Source: Desulfosalsimonas propionicica (GTDB lineage Bacteria > Desulfobacterota > Desulfobacteria > Desulfobacterales > Desulfosalsimonadaceae). From it: a DNA stretch of 64,000 nucleotides. Below, one piece after another: positions 10,301 through 18,463 of the stretch (its first letter is position 1; every line of letters starts with the position of its first letter). The notes beneath the pieces were generated by a model, which saw only the letters and a list, made by a program, of their open reading frames with translations, was not told the origin of the DNA and ran no database searches. Location of the stretch: contig NZ_JACDUS010000008.1 of the NCBI RefSeq assembly GCF_013761005.1, positions 80,505 through 144,504 of the forward strand, in the 5' to 3' direction. Both the position numbers and the translations under genes were made by a program.

Positions 10301-10450
10301 CAATACGGCGCTGACATTGACAATGGGAAACTCCACGTCCGGATATTCCCGCACCGGCATCTGGTTGTAGCCAAACAACCCGAAAATGAAAATCACCAAA
10401 AACAGCACCGTGGTCAATACAGGTCTGCGGATGCATAGATTCCAGATCAT
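7331..10450 (-). CDS. RND multidrug efflux permease (HAE1/AcrB-MexF type)
   Basis: A 1039-residue inner-membrane proton/drug antiporter, the usual length. It begins with the MIWNLCIRRPVLTTVLF first helix. The topology is twelve transmembrane helices with two large periplasmic loops. The proton-relay Asp pair in TM4 is visible in GLVVDDAIVVLES near residue 405, which marks an HAE1 drug pump rather than a CusA-type metal pump. The second half repeats the pattern (MLLGLVTKNAILLVDYTN). It lies downstream of the membrane-fusion and outer-membrane genes and would form a tripartite pump with them. The substrate is not predictable from sequence. Confidence 0.95.
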   Translation of the reverse strand: MIWNLCIRRPVLTTVLFLVIFIFGLFGYNQMPVREYPDVEFPIVNVSAVLPGADPEVIETEVVEPLEEQLNTIEGVKEIKSTSREQVGVVTVEFELYRDIDLAAQDVRDRVTRARPDMADDIEEPVIRKVDPDAQAVMWISLRGDKRWDPVSMTEYADTVIKNRLERLPGVGQIFIGGERKYAVRIRLDPDKLAGHNLTAREVVEKIQAQNIDIPSGRIESREREFLIKTEGRFADAAPFNDIIITHRNGSPVRLADVGEAVDGVENDRNVARYNTEPSVGLGVVKQSDANLVDVVERVRREMKSVEKDFLPGLRYQVASDDSEFISENINDLITTIFIATALVAVVILFFLGTIRGTVIAAITIPTSLLAGMAVIFYLGFSLNVLSLLGLILVVGLVVDDAIVVLESCYRHMEHGADAKPAARTGTTEIAFAAIANTLALLSVFIPVAFMPGMIGRFFFEFGLTVAVTVLASTFTALTLTPMLCSRYLRAPAAYARRPVVFRFTEVFFKTLEKIYNPILNAALRQRAVTVGIAVLALGAGLFFLTRLESEFVPSSDEGQFMIAYETVEGATLTNTDRYGKQIEEILSGVDEIRSFFMAIGMARTGPGKVNEGMVFVRLTHYSERDRNQQAIMAEVREKMDRLTGVRGYAIEGGGPVGAEAPLQVVLTHQDIEQLAGAQEQVMNWMRSQPDFTGVRADMKLNKPEVQAWVNRKQAEEMGITVAEIANTLRFVFGEPDITEIERQGERYDVITEIVERENIPDAINRIYLRNQDGQMVNMAHLVELEEGSGPSEIHHFNRARATTISSDLPPGVPLGRALSKVEGYIDTEVPAEFDSAITGQSRDFRESFFYLTMALVFAIVFIFLVMSGQFESFLHPLTILMALPLAGVGAFGALWALNMTINIFSFIGIIMLLGLVTKNAILLVDYTNVLVARGQPVMEATRQAARVRFRPVLMTAISTILGMAPIALGFGAGGEARAPMGVAISMGMFAATALTLLVIPVAYTLFDSLQTRILRHRVISLAAAGIAAALVIMYLVFR

Positions 10451-10518
10451 AATCGGTCAAATACCTTATATTCGTGTCCGGTGAAATCCGGACAAAATTG
10501 AATCATAACATTCCGGGT

Positions 10519-11637
10519 TTATTCCGAACAGACTTCAGCGCCTTCGTATAGGGAAATATGGCCGGCCCGGACAATGGTTTCACCTTCTTCCAGCCCGCTT
10601 GTGATTTCAACGGTTCCGGGCCTGCGAAGGCCGATTTTCACTTCCCGGCCTTTGGCGCGGCCGTTTGCAATGACAAAGACCATATAGCCGGATCGCGTGG
10701 GGATCAAGGCTTCTTCCGGGATGGTGAGCACCCCTTCCCGGGTCCCGGAGATGAGTTCCACGGACGCAAATCCCCCCGGTCGAAGCTGGTTTTCCGGGTT
10801 GCCGGCTTGCGCCTGGATTCTTAAGCTCCGGGTGCCGGGGTCGATCTGCGGGTCGATGAAGTAAATGGTGCCGGCAAATTTTTCTTCCGGATAAGCCGGT
10901 GCGCTGATACGGATTTGCTGACCGACGCGGACCTGTCCCATATGGCGTTCCGGCACGGTGAAGCGGATTTTTAAACGGTCCACCTGGACAACACCGGTCA
11001 GTTGGGTCTCGGTGTCCACGAGTTGTCCGGCATCCACGTGATGAGCGCCTGCAAACCCGTCAAACGGCGCCCGGATTTTGGTGTCTTTTAGTGTTTCCCG
11101 GATGTTTTCGATTTCCGCCTGAATGCGTTTGACCTGGGCGCTCAGGGCCTGATACCGGGTGCGCGCTTCATCACGGGCTTCCTCGGTGCCCAGTTTTTGC
11201 TCATAGAGCCGCTGGCGGCGCTTAAACACCAGGCGGGCGTTTTCCAGGTTGGCCCGGGTCTCTTCCAGGGCGGCCTGCCGGGCATCGAGCTCAGCGCGGA
11301 TCTTGGCGTCATCAATGGTAAAAAGCAGTTGTCCCTTTTTCACCCGCGCGCCTTCTTCAAACTCCACGGTTTCGATGATACCGCTGACTTCCGGGTATAC
11401 CTTCACGCTCTGAAAGGCCTCGATGCTGCCGATGCCGTTGATGATTTCCTCAAGATCGGCTGTTTCCACTTTGGTCCGGTCCACGCTGACGCATGATTCA
11501 GACTCCTTGTCCTGCTGCCCGTCCTTTTGGCTGTTATCGGCGCCGCAGCCCCAGACCAGCAGCAGTGCCAGGATCAGGGCCGCAAGTCCCGGAGCCGTGC
11601 CGCAGGCCCGCCGCCTGTCTGCTCTATCCGTTTTCAT
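10519..11637 (-). CDS. RND efflux membrane-fusion lipoprotein (AcrA/MexE family)
   Basis: Periplasmic adaptor of 372 residues linking the pump to the outer-membrane channel. The signal peptide ends in a lipobox (LLLVWGC, Cys near residue 31), so it should be lipid-anchored. The order is beta-barrel, lipoyl half (VKVYPEVSGIIETV), an alpha-hairpin at about residues 105-180 rich in Ala/Glu/Arg, second lipoyl half (TKIRAPFDGFAG), then barrel and membrane-proximal domains. Its start overlaps the end of the outer-membrane factor gene by 14 bp, which suggests translational coupling. Confidence 0.93.
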   Translation of the reverse strand: MKTDRADRRRACGTAPGLAALILALLLVWGCGADNSQKDGQQDKESESCVSVDRTKVETADLEEIINGIGSIEAFQSVKVYPEVSGIIETVEFEEGARVKKGQLLFTIDDAKIRAELDARQAALEETRANLENARLVFKRRQRLYEQKLGTEEARDEARTRYQALSAQVKRIQAEIENIRETLKDTKIRAPFDGFAGAHHVDAGQLVDTETQLTGVVQVDRLKIRFTVPERHMGQVRVGQQIRISAPAYPEEKFAGTIYFIDPQIDPGTRSLRIQAQAGNPENQLRPGGFASVELISGTREGVLTIPEEALIPTRSGYMVFVIANGRAKGREVKIGLRRPGTVEITSGLEEGETIVRAGHISLYEGAEVCSE

Positions 11638-13006
11638 TGAGAATCTCCTTTTCCAGCAGATCGCTTTGAAATGTTCCGGTTGCCAGATCCAGCCGGATCA
11701 GGTCCAGCTGATAGGTGTAATAGGCCTGGGCAAGACGGTTTTCCGCTTCATTTAACGCGGTAAACGCATCCACCTGGTCCACGGCTGTCACCAGTCCTTC
11801 TTCGAACTGGGCAGAGACCTGCTCATAATTGCGTGTTGCAGAGCGCACCTGCTGTTTGAGCTGGTCAATGACTTTCTGCTGGGTTCTAATGTCGAGATAA
11901 ACACTGCGCACCTGGTTTCGAATCTCTTTTCGCAGCCGGCTGAGACTGTATTGGGCCTGGCTTTTCTCCGAGCGTGCGCGGTCGACCTCGGCGGTGGTCT
12001 GCCAGCCGGTAAACAGGGGGTAGGAAAGTACCAGGCTGGCGTTCCAGTCGTCATGCTCTCCGTAAAACAGGGACTCTTCATCTGTGCGGATATACTGGGC
12101 ATTCAGGCTAAGGTTCGGGAAATAGTCAGCCTTCTCATAATCCACCCGTTGATCCGCAGCCTCAAGTTCTCTGGCGGCCTGATCAAAATCCGGGCGGTTG
12201 GCCAGGGCCCTGGAAAACAATTCTGAAATCGGCGCTGACCCAAATGATCGTTCAGAAGGCTCCCGGATCGGTCCGGCAATGGAGTCGATCCCCATTTCCA
12301 GGGCCAGGCGTTCCAGGGCAATGTCATACTGATTTTTGGCACGCTCCAGCTGCTCGCGGCTCTGAGCCACCTGGACTTCGGCGCGCAGCACATCGGTTTG
12401 GGTCAATATGCCGACCCGGAACTGGGCTTCGGCCCGGTCCAGCTGCTGAACAGCCCTTTTTAATGCATTTTCGGCGATTTCAATGGCCCTTCGCCCCAGC
12501 AGCGCCTCGTAATACTGGACGCTGACCTGGTATAAAATTTCCTGCACCCGCCTCAAATGGCGGAACCTGGATCCTTCATAATAATGTTGCGCAATTTTTC
12601 TGGCGGACCAGACTTTGCCCCACTGGTAGATGTGCTGATCGAGCTGCAGGGTCAGGGTGTTATAGTTGTCCGGGGATGACAGCGAGGAAATTCCTCCGCC
12701 CGCCGATGATCTGCCCAGATCCGAGTCCTTTTGCCGGTTGTGGGCCCCGCGCAGGCTGAGCTGGGGATAGAGATTGGAAGTGGCCGAGGTGATATCGGTT
12801 CTGGCGTTGACCAGGTCCTGTTGGGAAATGCCCACCTGTTCATTTTCCTCTAATGCGGTTTGAAATGCCTGTTCAAGGGTTAAGCCCGGGGTTTGCCCGG
12901 GGGCCGTGGCGGTCTGCCCGGCTTTTGCCATGCCGCAAGTCAGCATGAGCATCAAAGCTGCCACAGTGAAAATAAGGCTGGTTTTTTTCATGGATTGCCC
13001 CTGCAT
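11624..13006 (-). CDS. TolC-family outer-membrane efflux channel
   Basis: A 460-residue outer-membrane factor. The Sec signal peptide (MKKTSLIFTVAALMLMLTCGMAKA) is followed by two repeated OEP halves with long helices, for example EALLGRRAIEIAENALKRA and the Gln-rich stretch SQFEEGLVTAVDQVDA-type helix near the C-terminus. The ATG at 13006 has AAGGAC 7 bp upstream; the ATG at 12991 is an alternative that gives a more standard signal peptide. It lies between the TetR gene (15 bp upstream) and the adaptor gene (overlapping), so it belongs to the efflux operon. Confidence 0.93.
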   Translation of the reverse strand: MQGQSMKKTSLIFTVAALMLMLTCGMAKAGQTATAPGQTPGLTLEQAFQTALEENEQVGISQQDLVNARTDITSATSNLYPQLSLRGAHNRQKDSDLGRSSAGGGISSLSSPDNYNTLTLQLDQHIYQWGKVWSARKIAQHYYEGSRFRHLRRVQEILYQVSVQYYEALLGRRAIEIAENALKRAVQQLDRAEAQFRVGILTQTDVLRAEVQVAQSREQLERAKNQYDIALERLALEMGIDSIAGPIREPSERSFGSAPISELFSRALANRPDFDQAARELEAADQRVDYEKADYFPNLSLNAQYIRTDEESLFYGEHDDWNASLVLSYPLFTGWQTTAEVDRARSEKSQAQYSLSRLRKEIRNQVRSVYLDIRTQQKVIDQLKQQVRSATRNYEQVSAQFEEGLVTAVDQVDAFTALNEAENRLAQAYYTYQLDLIRLDLATGTFQSDLLEKEILNENG

Positions 13007-13021
13007 GTCATTGTCCTTGTT

Positions 13022-13642
13022 CTATTTGTCACCTGTTTTGAAGCGATTTGAAACCGTTTGGCAGTTTTGTTCGCCGGGGGTAAGCGCTCTTCGGCAAAAG
13101 GCAATGGCCCCTTCGGTCAGGTGCGGGGTATTGATGGCTTTTGTCAGATTCATATGTGTTATGCCGAAAATCAGGCTGTGAATAACCGAGGCGGTTTCGT
13201 TGATATTTTTACAAGCAATGCTTCCGTCGGCAAGTCCGGTTTCCAGGCTTTTTTCAATCAGACCGATGACCTGCTGCTGAAGGGATGCAATCAGGGTTGT
13301 TTCCGGATCTGACGCCTCCACCGGGTCGGGGAAAAATCGTTGAAAAATCCGGATCTGCTGGATGTGATCCCGGCTGAAGTTTTCGTTAAACCGGATGATG
13401 GCCTCGATTCCGGCGATTCCGGTGGTTTTTCGGGCAAGGACGTTTTTTAGATTGTGCAGGTACTCTTCCCCGGCCATGGAAAAAATTTCATGAATGATGC
13501 CCCGTTTGTTTTTAAAATGATAAAACAGGGTGCCATGGGCCACGCCGGCGTCTTCAGCGATCTCGGCCGTGGAGGTCTCGGCAAAGCCCTTTTGGGCAAA
13601 AAGTCGGGTGGCGGATTCAATAATTGCCTGTTTACGGCCCAC
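13022..13642 (-). CDS. TetR/AcrR-family transcriptional repressor
   Basis: A 206-residue regulator, first gene of the efflux operon and its likely repressor. The N-terminal helix-turn-helix is clear: IIESATRLFAQKGF, TSTAEIAEDAGVAHGTLFYHF, then the ligand-binding all-helical C-terminal domain. Translation probably starts at a GTG (13642) with AAGG about 8 bp upstream. Autoregulation through the inverted repeat at 13715-13740 is plausible. The inducer is unknown; a pump substrate is the usual case for the family. Confidence 0.9.
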   Translation of the reverse strand: MGRKQAIIESATRLFAQKGFAETSTAEIAEDAGVAHGTLFYHFKNKRGIIHEIFSMAGEEYLHNLKNVLARKTTGIAGIEAIIRFNENFSRDHIQQIRIFQRFFPDPVEASDPETTLIASLQQQVIGLIEKSLETGLADGSIACKNINETASVIHSLIFGITHMNLTKAINTPHLTEGAIAFCRRALTPGEQNCQTVSNRFKTGDK

Positions 13643-13714
13643 GGGTTCGCCTTTTTGGGTTGCGGTAGAGTTGAATTTTTTATTTCATGCAAATGGAGGT
13701 TTGATTTTTTTCAG

Positions 13715-13740
13715 AAACTGAGTGAGTTGTCAATCAGTTT
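13715..13740. promoter_or_regulatory. Inverted repeat, candidate TetR operator
   Basis: The arms AAACTGA and TCAGTTT are perfectly complementary with a 12-bp spacer, about 75 bp upstream of the tetR start. On the minus strand a TTGACA hexamer (13728-13733) lies inside the repeat, so a bound repressor could block a promoter -35 box. No good -10 box follows. Moderate to weak. Confidence 0.35.
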
Positions 13741-13768
13741 TTTCAGTGTTATTTTTTCAGCCCGAAGA

Positions 13769-13811
13769 TTGATGGCACCGTAAAAAGTCTGATTTCAGAT
13801 GGTGCCATCAA
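13769..13811. repeat. Perfect 11-bp inverted repeat between moaA and tetR
   Basis: TTGATGGCACC at 13769-13779 pairs exactly with GGTGCCATCAA at 13801-13811 around a 21-nt loop. It sits between the moaA stop and tetR. There is no U-tract after the stem on either strand, so it is not a standard terminator. It could be a dispersed REP/MITE-like element or a mRNA 3' hairpin of moaA. Confidence 0.5.
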
Positions 13812-13827
13812 GATCCCGGAACCGGAA

Positions 13828-14829
13828 TTATCCACCGATGGTGTTCATGCGGTTGAGACCGGTGGCTTGCCGGGTCTGGAGATTATGCTGTTCGGGCTTG
13901 CTGGCCACGGCTTCGAGAAAAATGCCGGCCAGGGTTTTGTCGGAAACCTTGTTTCGCAGGGCGGTTTTGATGTCCGTGGTTTGGTTGGAAAGCAGGCAGG
14001 CGCGCAGCCGCCCGTCGGCTGTCAGGCGCAGCCGGTTGCATTCCCGGCAGAAATGCCGGCTCACGGCAGTAATCAGGCCGATTTCACCCAATGCTCCGGC
14101 AAACCGGTATCGCCTGGCCGGTCCGTCATTTTTCTGCCGGTTCACCGGTTCCAGCGGCGCAACACGCTGGAGGCGATTGTGGATTTCGGGTGCGAGCAGA
14201 GGTGTATGGTCGGAAAAGGAGGCTTCCCCGAAAGGCATCTGTTCAATGAAGCGCACATGTACGGGGTATGCATACGTCAGCCGGGCAAGCTCGGTGAGTT
14301 CATTGTCGTTGACCCCGTTTAAGGCCACCGCGTTGATTTTTACCGGGGAGAAACCCATTTCCAGGGCGGTTTCAATGCTGTCCCATACCCGCGAAAAAGC
14401 GTGCACGCCGGTAATCTGCTTGTATTTTTCCGGCTGCAGGGTATCCAAACTGATGTTGAGCCGCCGGATGCCAATTTCCCGGAGCCTGGGCAAATGACGC
14501 TTTAACATCACGCCGTTGGTCGTCACGGAAATGTCGGATAAACCCGGTATTCGGGTCAGTTCTTCGAGAAAATCGCAGCAGCCCTTGCGTACGAAAGGTT
14601 CGCCGCCCGTAACGCGCGCCTTGACAATGCCGAGACTGACCCCGACGCGGACCACGCGGAGGATCTCCTCGTAGCGAAGAATGGATTCATGGGGCATCTT
14701 CTCAATTGGCCAGCCCGGGGCGCAATAACAGCAGCGCAGGTTGCAGCGGTCCGTGATGGAGATTCGCAGATAGTTTATATGGCGGTGATAAGAATCGACC
14801 AGGGTTTGTTGCGGCAATGAGTTGTGCAT
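13828..14829 (-). CDS. moaA: GTP 3',8-cyclase, radical SAM (molybdenum cofactor synthesis)
   Basis: Catalyses the first step of molybdopterin synthesis, GTP to 3',8-cyclo-GTP. Radical-SAM cluster motif CNLRCCYC near the N-terminus (ITDRCNLRCCYCAPG), TGGEPFVRKGC, the C-terminal second cluster motif CRECNRLRLTADGRLRACL, and the C-terminal Gly-Gly are all present, so it should be active. The frame extends upstream to 14970, but the alignment-like start YLRISITDRC and normal MoaA length favour Met at 14829 (333 residues). No strong ribosome-binding site is visible at either. It stands alone; no other moa genes are nearby. Molybdenum or tungsten enzymes such as formate dehydrogenase would need the cofactor. 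Confidence 0.93.
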   Translation of the reverse strand: MHNSLPQQTLVDSYHRHINYLRISITDRCNLRCCYCAPGWPIEKMPHESILRYEEILRVVRVGVSLGIVKARVTGGEPFVRKGCCDFLEELTRIPGLSDISVTTNGVMLKRHLPRLREIGIRRLNISLDTLQPEKYKQITGVHAFSRVWDSIETALEMGFSPVKINAVALNGVNDNELTELARLTYAYPVHVRFIEQMPFGEASFSDHTPLLAPEIHNRLQRVAPLEPVNRQKNDGPARRYRFAGALGEIGLITAVSRHFCRECNRLRLTADGRLRACLLSNQTTDIKTALRNKVSDKTLAGIFLEAVASKPEQHNLQTRQATGLNRMNTIGG

Positions 14830-15037
14830 AAGTAAAATTGTCGTTTGGGTAAGGTTGAGACCGGCATAACAGGCCGGAAAAATTTTTCCGGAACCGGGCC
14901 GGTTTGATTGTATTTGCACCGGAGCGTCTTTCTGGCAGGAAACTATACCATATTCTTCAGGCAGGTCCATGAAAAAACCGTCTTTACTTTGGAACCAGGC
15001 AACTTATTATTGTACCAATGAAAAATGTTTGGCAGTA

Positions 15038-15065
15038 TTGACAATGTCGACCTGATTGTATTAAT
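15038..15065 (+). promoter_or_regulatory. Candidate sigma-70 promoter for fur-feoA/feoA/feoB
   Basis: TTGACA at 15038-15043 is followed after 16 bp by ATTAAT (60-65; TATTAA one base earlier). It lies about 60 bp upstream of the fur-feoA start and in the moaA-fur intergenic region (14830-15122), where nothing else was recognised. No classical Fur box was found. Confidence 0.45.
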
Positions 15066-15122
15066 GGAAAGTTTTTGAATTCGGCGTTGTTTTCAACGAA
15101 ACCATATTGGCAGGGACCCCCG

Positions 15123-15839
15123 ATGGCACATGTTCACAAGTACGAGCGACAGCAGTTTGAAAAATTGTTTCGCCAGGAGCAGATTGATCATCTTGATAAA
15201 CGCCTGCAGATTCTTGACGCGTTTTTGCAGATCGAAGGCCATGTGACCGCCGGACTGCTTGAACAAAAGCTGCAGGAGAAACACGGAGATCAGTTTTCAG
15301 AAAATTTTGTCACCGAAACCCTGGAGCTGATGTGCCGGTTCGGATTTGCCCGGAAAAACCGTTTTCAAAACGGCGAAGCACAGTATGAGCACCGGCATCT
15401 GGGCCACCATCACGATCACATGATATGTACCAAGTGCGGCCGGGTCATAGAGTTTGAAAATCAGCATATAGAAGCGCTGCAGCAGGAAGTGGCCCATTCG
15501 TACGGATTTCATCTTCTCCAGCATCGCCTGGAAATGTACGGCATTTGTTCTGACTGCATGCAGCAACGGATGCATCAGATGCCGCTGTATGCGGCCAAGC
15601 CCGGAGAGCGGGTTGTGATAACGGAATTGACCGGCGGCAGCAGTTCCAGGCTGCGCCTGATGAGCATGGGGCTGCGCGTTGATGACCATGTAGAAATCAT
15701 TACCAATTACGGCCGGGGCCAGGTGGTGGTGGCAGCGGGCAATCAGCGTTACGTACTTGGCCGGGGCCTGGCCGGCAAAATTATCGTGGAGCCGCAGGCC
15801 GGAAAAAATTCCGGGAAGGGCGCAGATGCCGCCCGATAG
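15123..15839 (+). CDS. Fur-family repressor fused to a C-terminal FeoA domain
   Basis: A 238-residue two-domain protein. Residues ~1-140 are a Fur-type metalloregulator: winged helix (HLDKRLQILDAF, VTETLELMCRFGF), metal-binding HLGHHHDHMICTKCG, and a second CSDC pair, so structural zinc and regulatory sites are present. Residues ~155-225 are a FeoA SH3-like domain (VVITELTGGSSSRLRLMSMGLRVDDHVEI, then GRGLAGKIIV). ATG 15123 with AGGGA upstream was chosen over TTG 15075. It leads feoA and feoB on the same strand, so it very likely regulates ferrous iron uptake, perhaps sensing FeoB state through its FeoA part (inference). There is no frameshift; the fusion is a single open frame. Confidence 0.9.
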   Translation: MAHVHKYERQQFEKLFRQEQIDHLDKRLQILDAFLQIEGHVTAGLLEQKLQEKHGDQFSENFVTETLELMCRFGFARKNRFQNGEAQYEHRHLGHHHDHMICTKCGRVIEFENQHIEALQQEVAHSYGFHLLQHRLEMYGICSDCMQQRMHQMPLYAAKPGERVVITELTGGSSSRLRLMSMGLRVDDHVEIITNYGRGQVVVAAGNQRYVLGRGLAGKIIVEPQAGKNSGKGADAAR

Positions 15840-15926
15840 TTTATGGACCTGATAGCAAACCCAATGCCCTGACCCAAAACTGGAATTGGCCCGGGCAATG
15901 CGATATAGAATGGAGAAAATGCCGGC

Positions 15927-16166
15927 ATGCGTTTGAGCGAGATGAGAGAGGGACAGTCCGGAAGGATTGTATCCGTAGGCGGGGATATGCGGCTTCGGCG
16001 GCGGATTCTGGAAATGGGACTGACCCGGGACTCAAAATTTTATATTGAAAAATATGCGCCATTGCGTGATCCCCTTGAGCTCACCACCCGCGGGATGCAT
16101 GTTTCTTTGCGTGTAAAGGAGGCCATGGCCATTACCGTGGAACCCCTGGAGACGGACCATGGCTGA
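15927..16166 (+). CDS. feoA: Ferrous iron transport protein A
   Basis: A 79-residue SH3-like cytoplasmic protein that associates with FeoB. The FeoA pattern is clear: GQSGRIVSVGGDMRLRRRILEMGLTRDSKFYI and a C-terminal VSLRVKEAMAITVEP. It overlaps feoB by 8 bp, which indicates translational coupling. It is the second FeoA domain in this operon, the first being fused to Fur. Confidence 0.93.
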   Translation: MRLSEMREGQSGRIVSVGGDMRLRRRILEMGLTRDSKFYIEKYAPLRDPLELTTRGMHVSLRVKEAMAITVEPLETDHG

Positions 16167-18339
16167 AAAAAACATAAGAATCGCCCTAACCGGAAATCCC
16201 AATTCAGGCAAAACCACCATTTTTAATCATCTCACCGGCACGCGCCAGAAAGTGGGCAACTGGCCGGGGGTGACTGTGGAGAAAAAGGAAGGCGATGTTG
16301 AAAAATTCGGCTGCCATTTAAAAATTGTCGATTTGCCCGGCACCTACAGTCTTACCCCTTTTTCCATTGAAGAAATCGTGGCACGCAATTACATACTGGA
16401 TGAAAATCCGGATGTGGTCATCGACATCATCGACGCCTCCAACCTGGAGCGCAGCCTGTACCTGGCCAATCAGCTGCGGGAATTGAACTGTAAGGTGATT
16501 TTTGCCTTAAACATGGCAGACCTGGCGCTTGCCAGGGGGTATAAAATCGATGCGGCCAAACTTTCCGAACTGCTGGGCGTGCCCGTGGTGTTTACCGTGG
16601 GCAACAAGGGGCAGGGCCTTGATGATCTGATGAAGACGGCTGTGGAATCCGCACAAATCGATGTCTGTATCCCGGAAACCCGAAAAGTTCGTTACTCCAA
16701 CGATATAGAAAAGGCCATTGCTGAGCTCCGCACTGCAATCGAAGAACGCACCGGGCCGGATTTTCCCTATGACCGGCGATGGACGGCCGTCAAGCTGCTG
16801 GAAGATGACACCATAATCCGGCAGCGGCTGGATGAACTTCTGGGCCAGGACAGCCGTGAACTCATGGAAGCCGCGGGCCGGCTCCGGGCCCGGTTGACCG
16901 ATTTGTTCCATGAGGAACCGGAGATTGTGCTCACAGATGAGCGCTATGGGTTTATCGCGGGTATTATCAAGGAGGTGATGATATCCTCCACCCGCCGGCG
17001 GGTGGATGTTTCCCGCAATATTGATATGGTGCTGACCAATCGGTTTCTGGGATTCCCCATTTTTATTTTTTTTATCTGGGCAATGTTTCAGATCACCTTT
17101 ACCCTCGGAGCCTATCCCATGGAATGGCTGGAAGCCGGCATCGGGATGATTTCCGGCGGCCTCGATGCAATGCTGCCGCCGGGAGTTGTGAAAAGTTTTC
17201 TGCTTGACGGGGTCATTGCCGGGGTGGGCAGCGTGCTGGTTTTTTTGCCCAATATTTTGCTGCTGTTTTTTTGCATTGCGCTTTTTGAGGATACCGGGTA
17301 CATGGCGCGGGCCGCTTTTTTAATGGACCGGATCATGCATTTGATCGGGCTCCACGGCAAATCGTTTATCCCCATGCTCATGGGATTTGGCTGCAATGTG
17401 CCGGCGATTATGGCGGCCCGGACCCTGGAAAGTCCCAAGGACCGAATTTTAACGGTGATGATCACCCCTTTTATGTCCTGCTCGGCCCGGCTTCCGGTTT
17501 ATATCGTGCTGGCCGGCACCTTTTTTGCCGCCCACGCCGGCACCGTGATATTCCTGCTGTATCTCACCGGCATTGCTGTGGCCATTTTAACGGGCCGGCT
17601 TTTGCGGAGTTTTTTGCTCACCGGAGCCGATGCCCCGTTTGTCATGGAACTGCCGCCCTACCGGGTGCCCATGCTCAAAAGCCTCTTGATTCACATGTGG
17701 GACCGGGCCAAGATGTTTTTAAAGAAAATGGGCGGCATTATTCTTGTGGGATCCATTATCATCTGGGTTTTGTCCGCCTATCCGAAAAATATCGATTATG
17801 ATGTGGACTACCAGGCCCGGATTCAGGCGGTAAATCAGCAATATGCGGCGCAGATCGCCGATGCCGGACCGCAGCAGAAGCAGGGCCTCAAACAGCAGCA
17901 GCAGCAGCAAATCGATCGTCTCCAGCGGGAAAAACAGGTGGAACATGCCGAAAAATCCTACCTTGGCCGTATCGGTCAGGTGATGAGTCCGGTCTTTGAG
18001 CCCATCGGCATTGAGTGGCGTGGCAGTGTGGCGATTCTCACCGGTTTTGTGGCCAAGGAAATCGTGGTCAGCACCCTGGGGGTTTTGTACGCCGTAAAAG
18101 GCGAAACCGATTCCGAGGCCCTGCGTCGGGCATTGCAACGTTCCGGGATGACTCCGCTTTCCGCATTGTCCCTGATGGTTTTTGTCCTTCTCTACATCCC
18201 CTGCCTGGCCACTGTTGCCGCCATTGCCAGAGAGACCGGATCGGTCCGGTGGGCCTTTCTGAGTGTGGCCCACACCACGGCGGTGGCATGGACGGCTTCG
18301 TTTGTTGTTTACCAGGGCGGCGGGTTATTGGTGGGATGA
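16159..18339 (+). CDS. feoB: Ferrous iron transporter B (GTPase-coupled)
   Basis: A 726-residue inner-membrane Fe(II) transporter. The N-terminal G domain has G1 GNPNSGKTT, G3 DLPGTYSLT, and G4 NMAD, followed by the GDI helical domain, then two Gate motifs in the membrane part (around FMSCSARLPVYI and YIPCLATV). Between late membrane helices, about residues 555-600, is a soluble Gln-rich stretch with six consecutive Gln, probably a short coiled coil. Length is normal. It is preceded by feoA with overlapping reading frames. Confidence 0.96.
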   Translation: MAEKNIRIALTGNPNSGKTTIFNHLTGTRQKVGNWPGVTVEKKEGDVEKFGCHLKIVDLPGTYSLTPFSIEEIVARNYILDENPDVVIDIIDASNLERSLYLANQLRELNCKVIFALNMADLALARGYKIDAAKLSELLGVPVVFTVGNKGQGLDDLMKTAVESAQIDVCIPETRKVRYSNDIEKAIAELRTAIEERTGPDFPYDRRWTAVKLLEDDTIIRQRLDELLGQDSRELMEAAGRLRARLTDLFHEEPEIVLTDERYGFIAGIIKEVMISSTRRRVDVSRNIDMVLTNRFLGFPIFIFFIWAMFQITFTLGAYPMEWLEAGIGMISGGLDAMLPPGVVKSFLLDGVIAGVGSVLVFLPNILLLFFCIALFEDTGYMARAAFLMDRIMHLIGLHGKSFIPMLMGFGCNVPAIMAARTLESPKDRILTVMITPFMSCSARLPVYIVLAGTFFAAHAGTVIFLLYLTGIAVAILTGRLLRSFLLTGADAPFVMELPPYRVPMLKSLLIHMWDRAKMFLKKMGGIILVGSIIIWVLSAYPKNIDYDVDYQARIQAVNQQYAAQIADAGPQQKQGLKQQQQQQIDRLQREKQVEHAEKSYLGRIGQVMSPVFEPIGIEWRGSVAILTGFVAKEIVVSTLGVLYAVKGETDSEALRRALQRSGMTPLSALSLMVFVLLYIPCLATVAAIARETGSVRWAFLSVAHTTAVAWTASFVVYQGGGLLVG

Positions 18340-18463
18340 GCGAAAGAAGTGGTGCTGATTTTGGGTTAATGCTCAAAATCCTTGCGTGTAGGACTGCTCA
18401 TGGGTTATGTGTAAACAAGAACTGAATTGCAATAAAAATCGCGACACCATTATCGGAGAAGTT

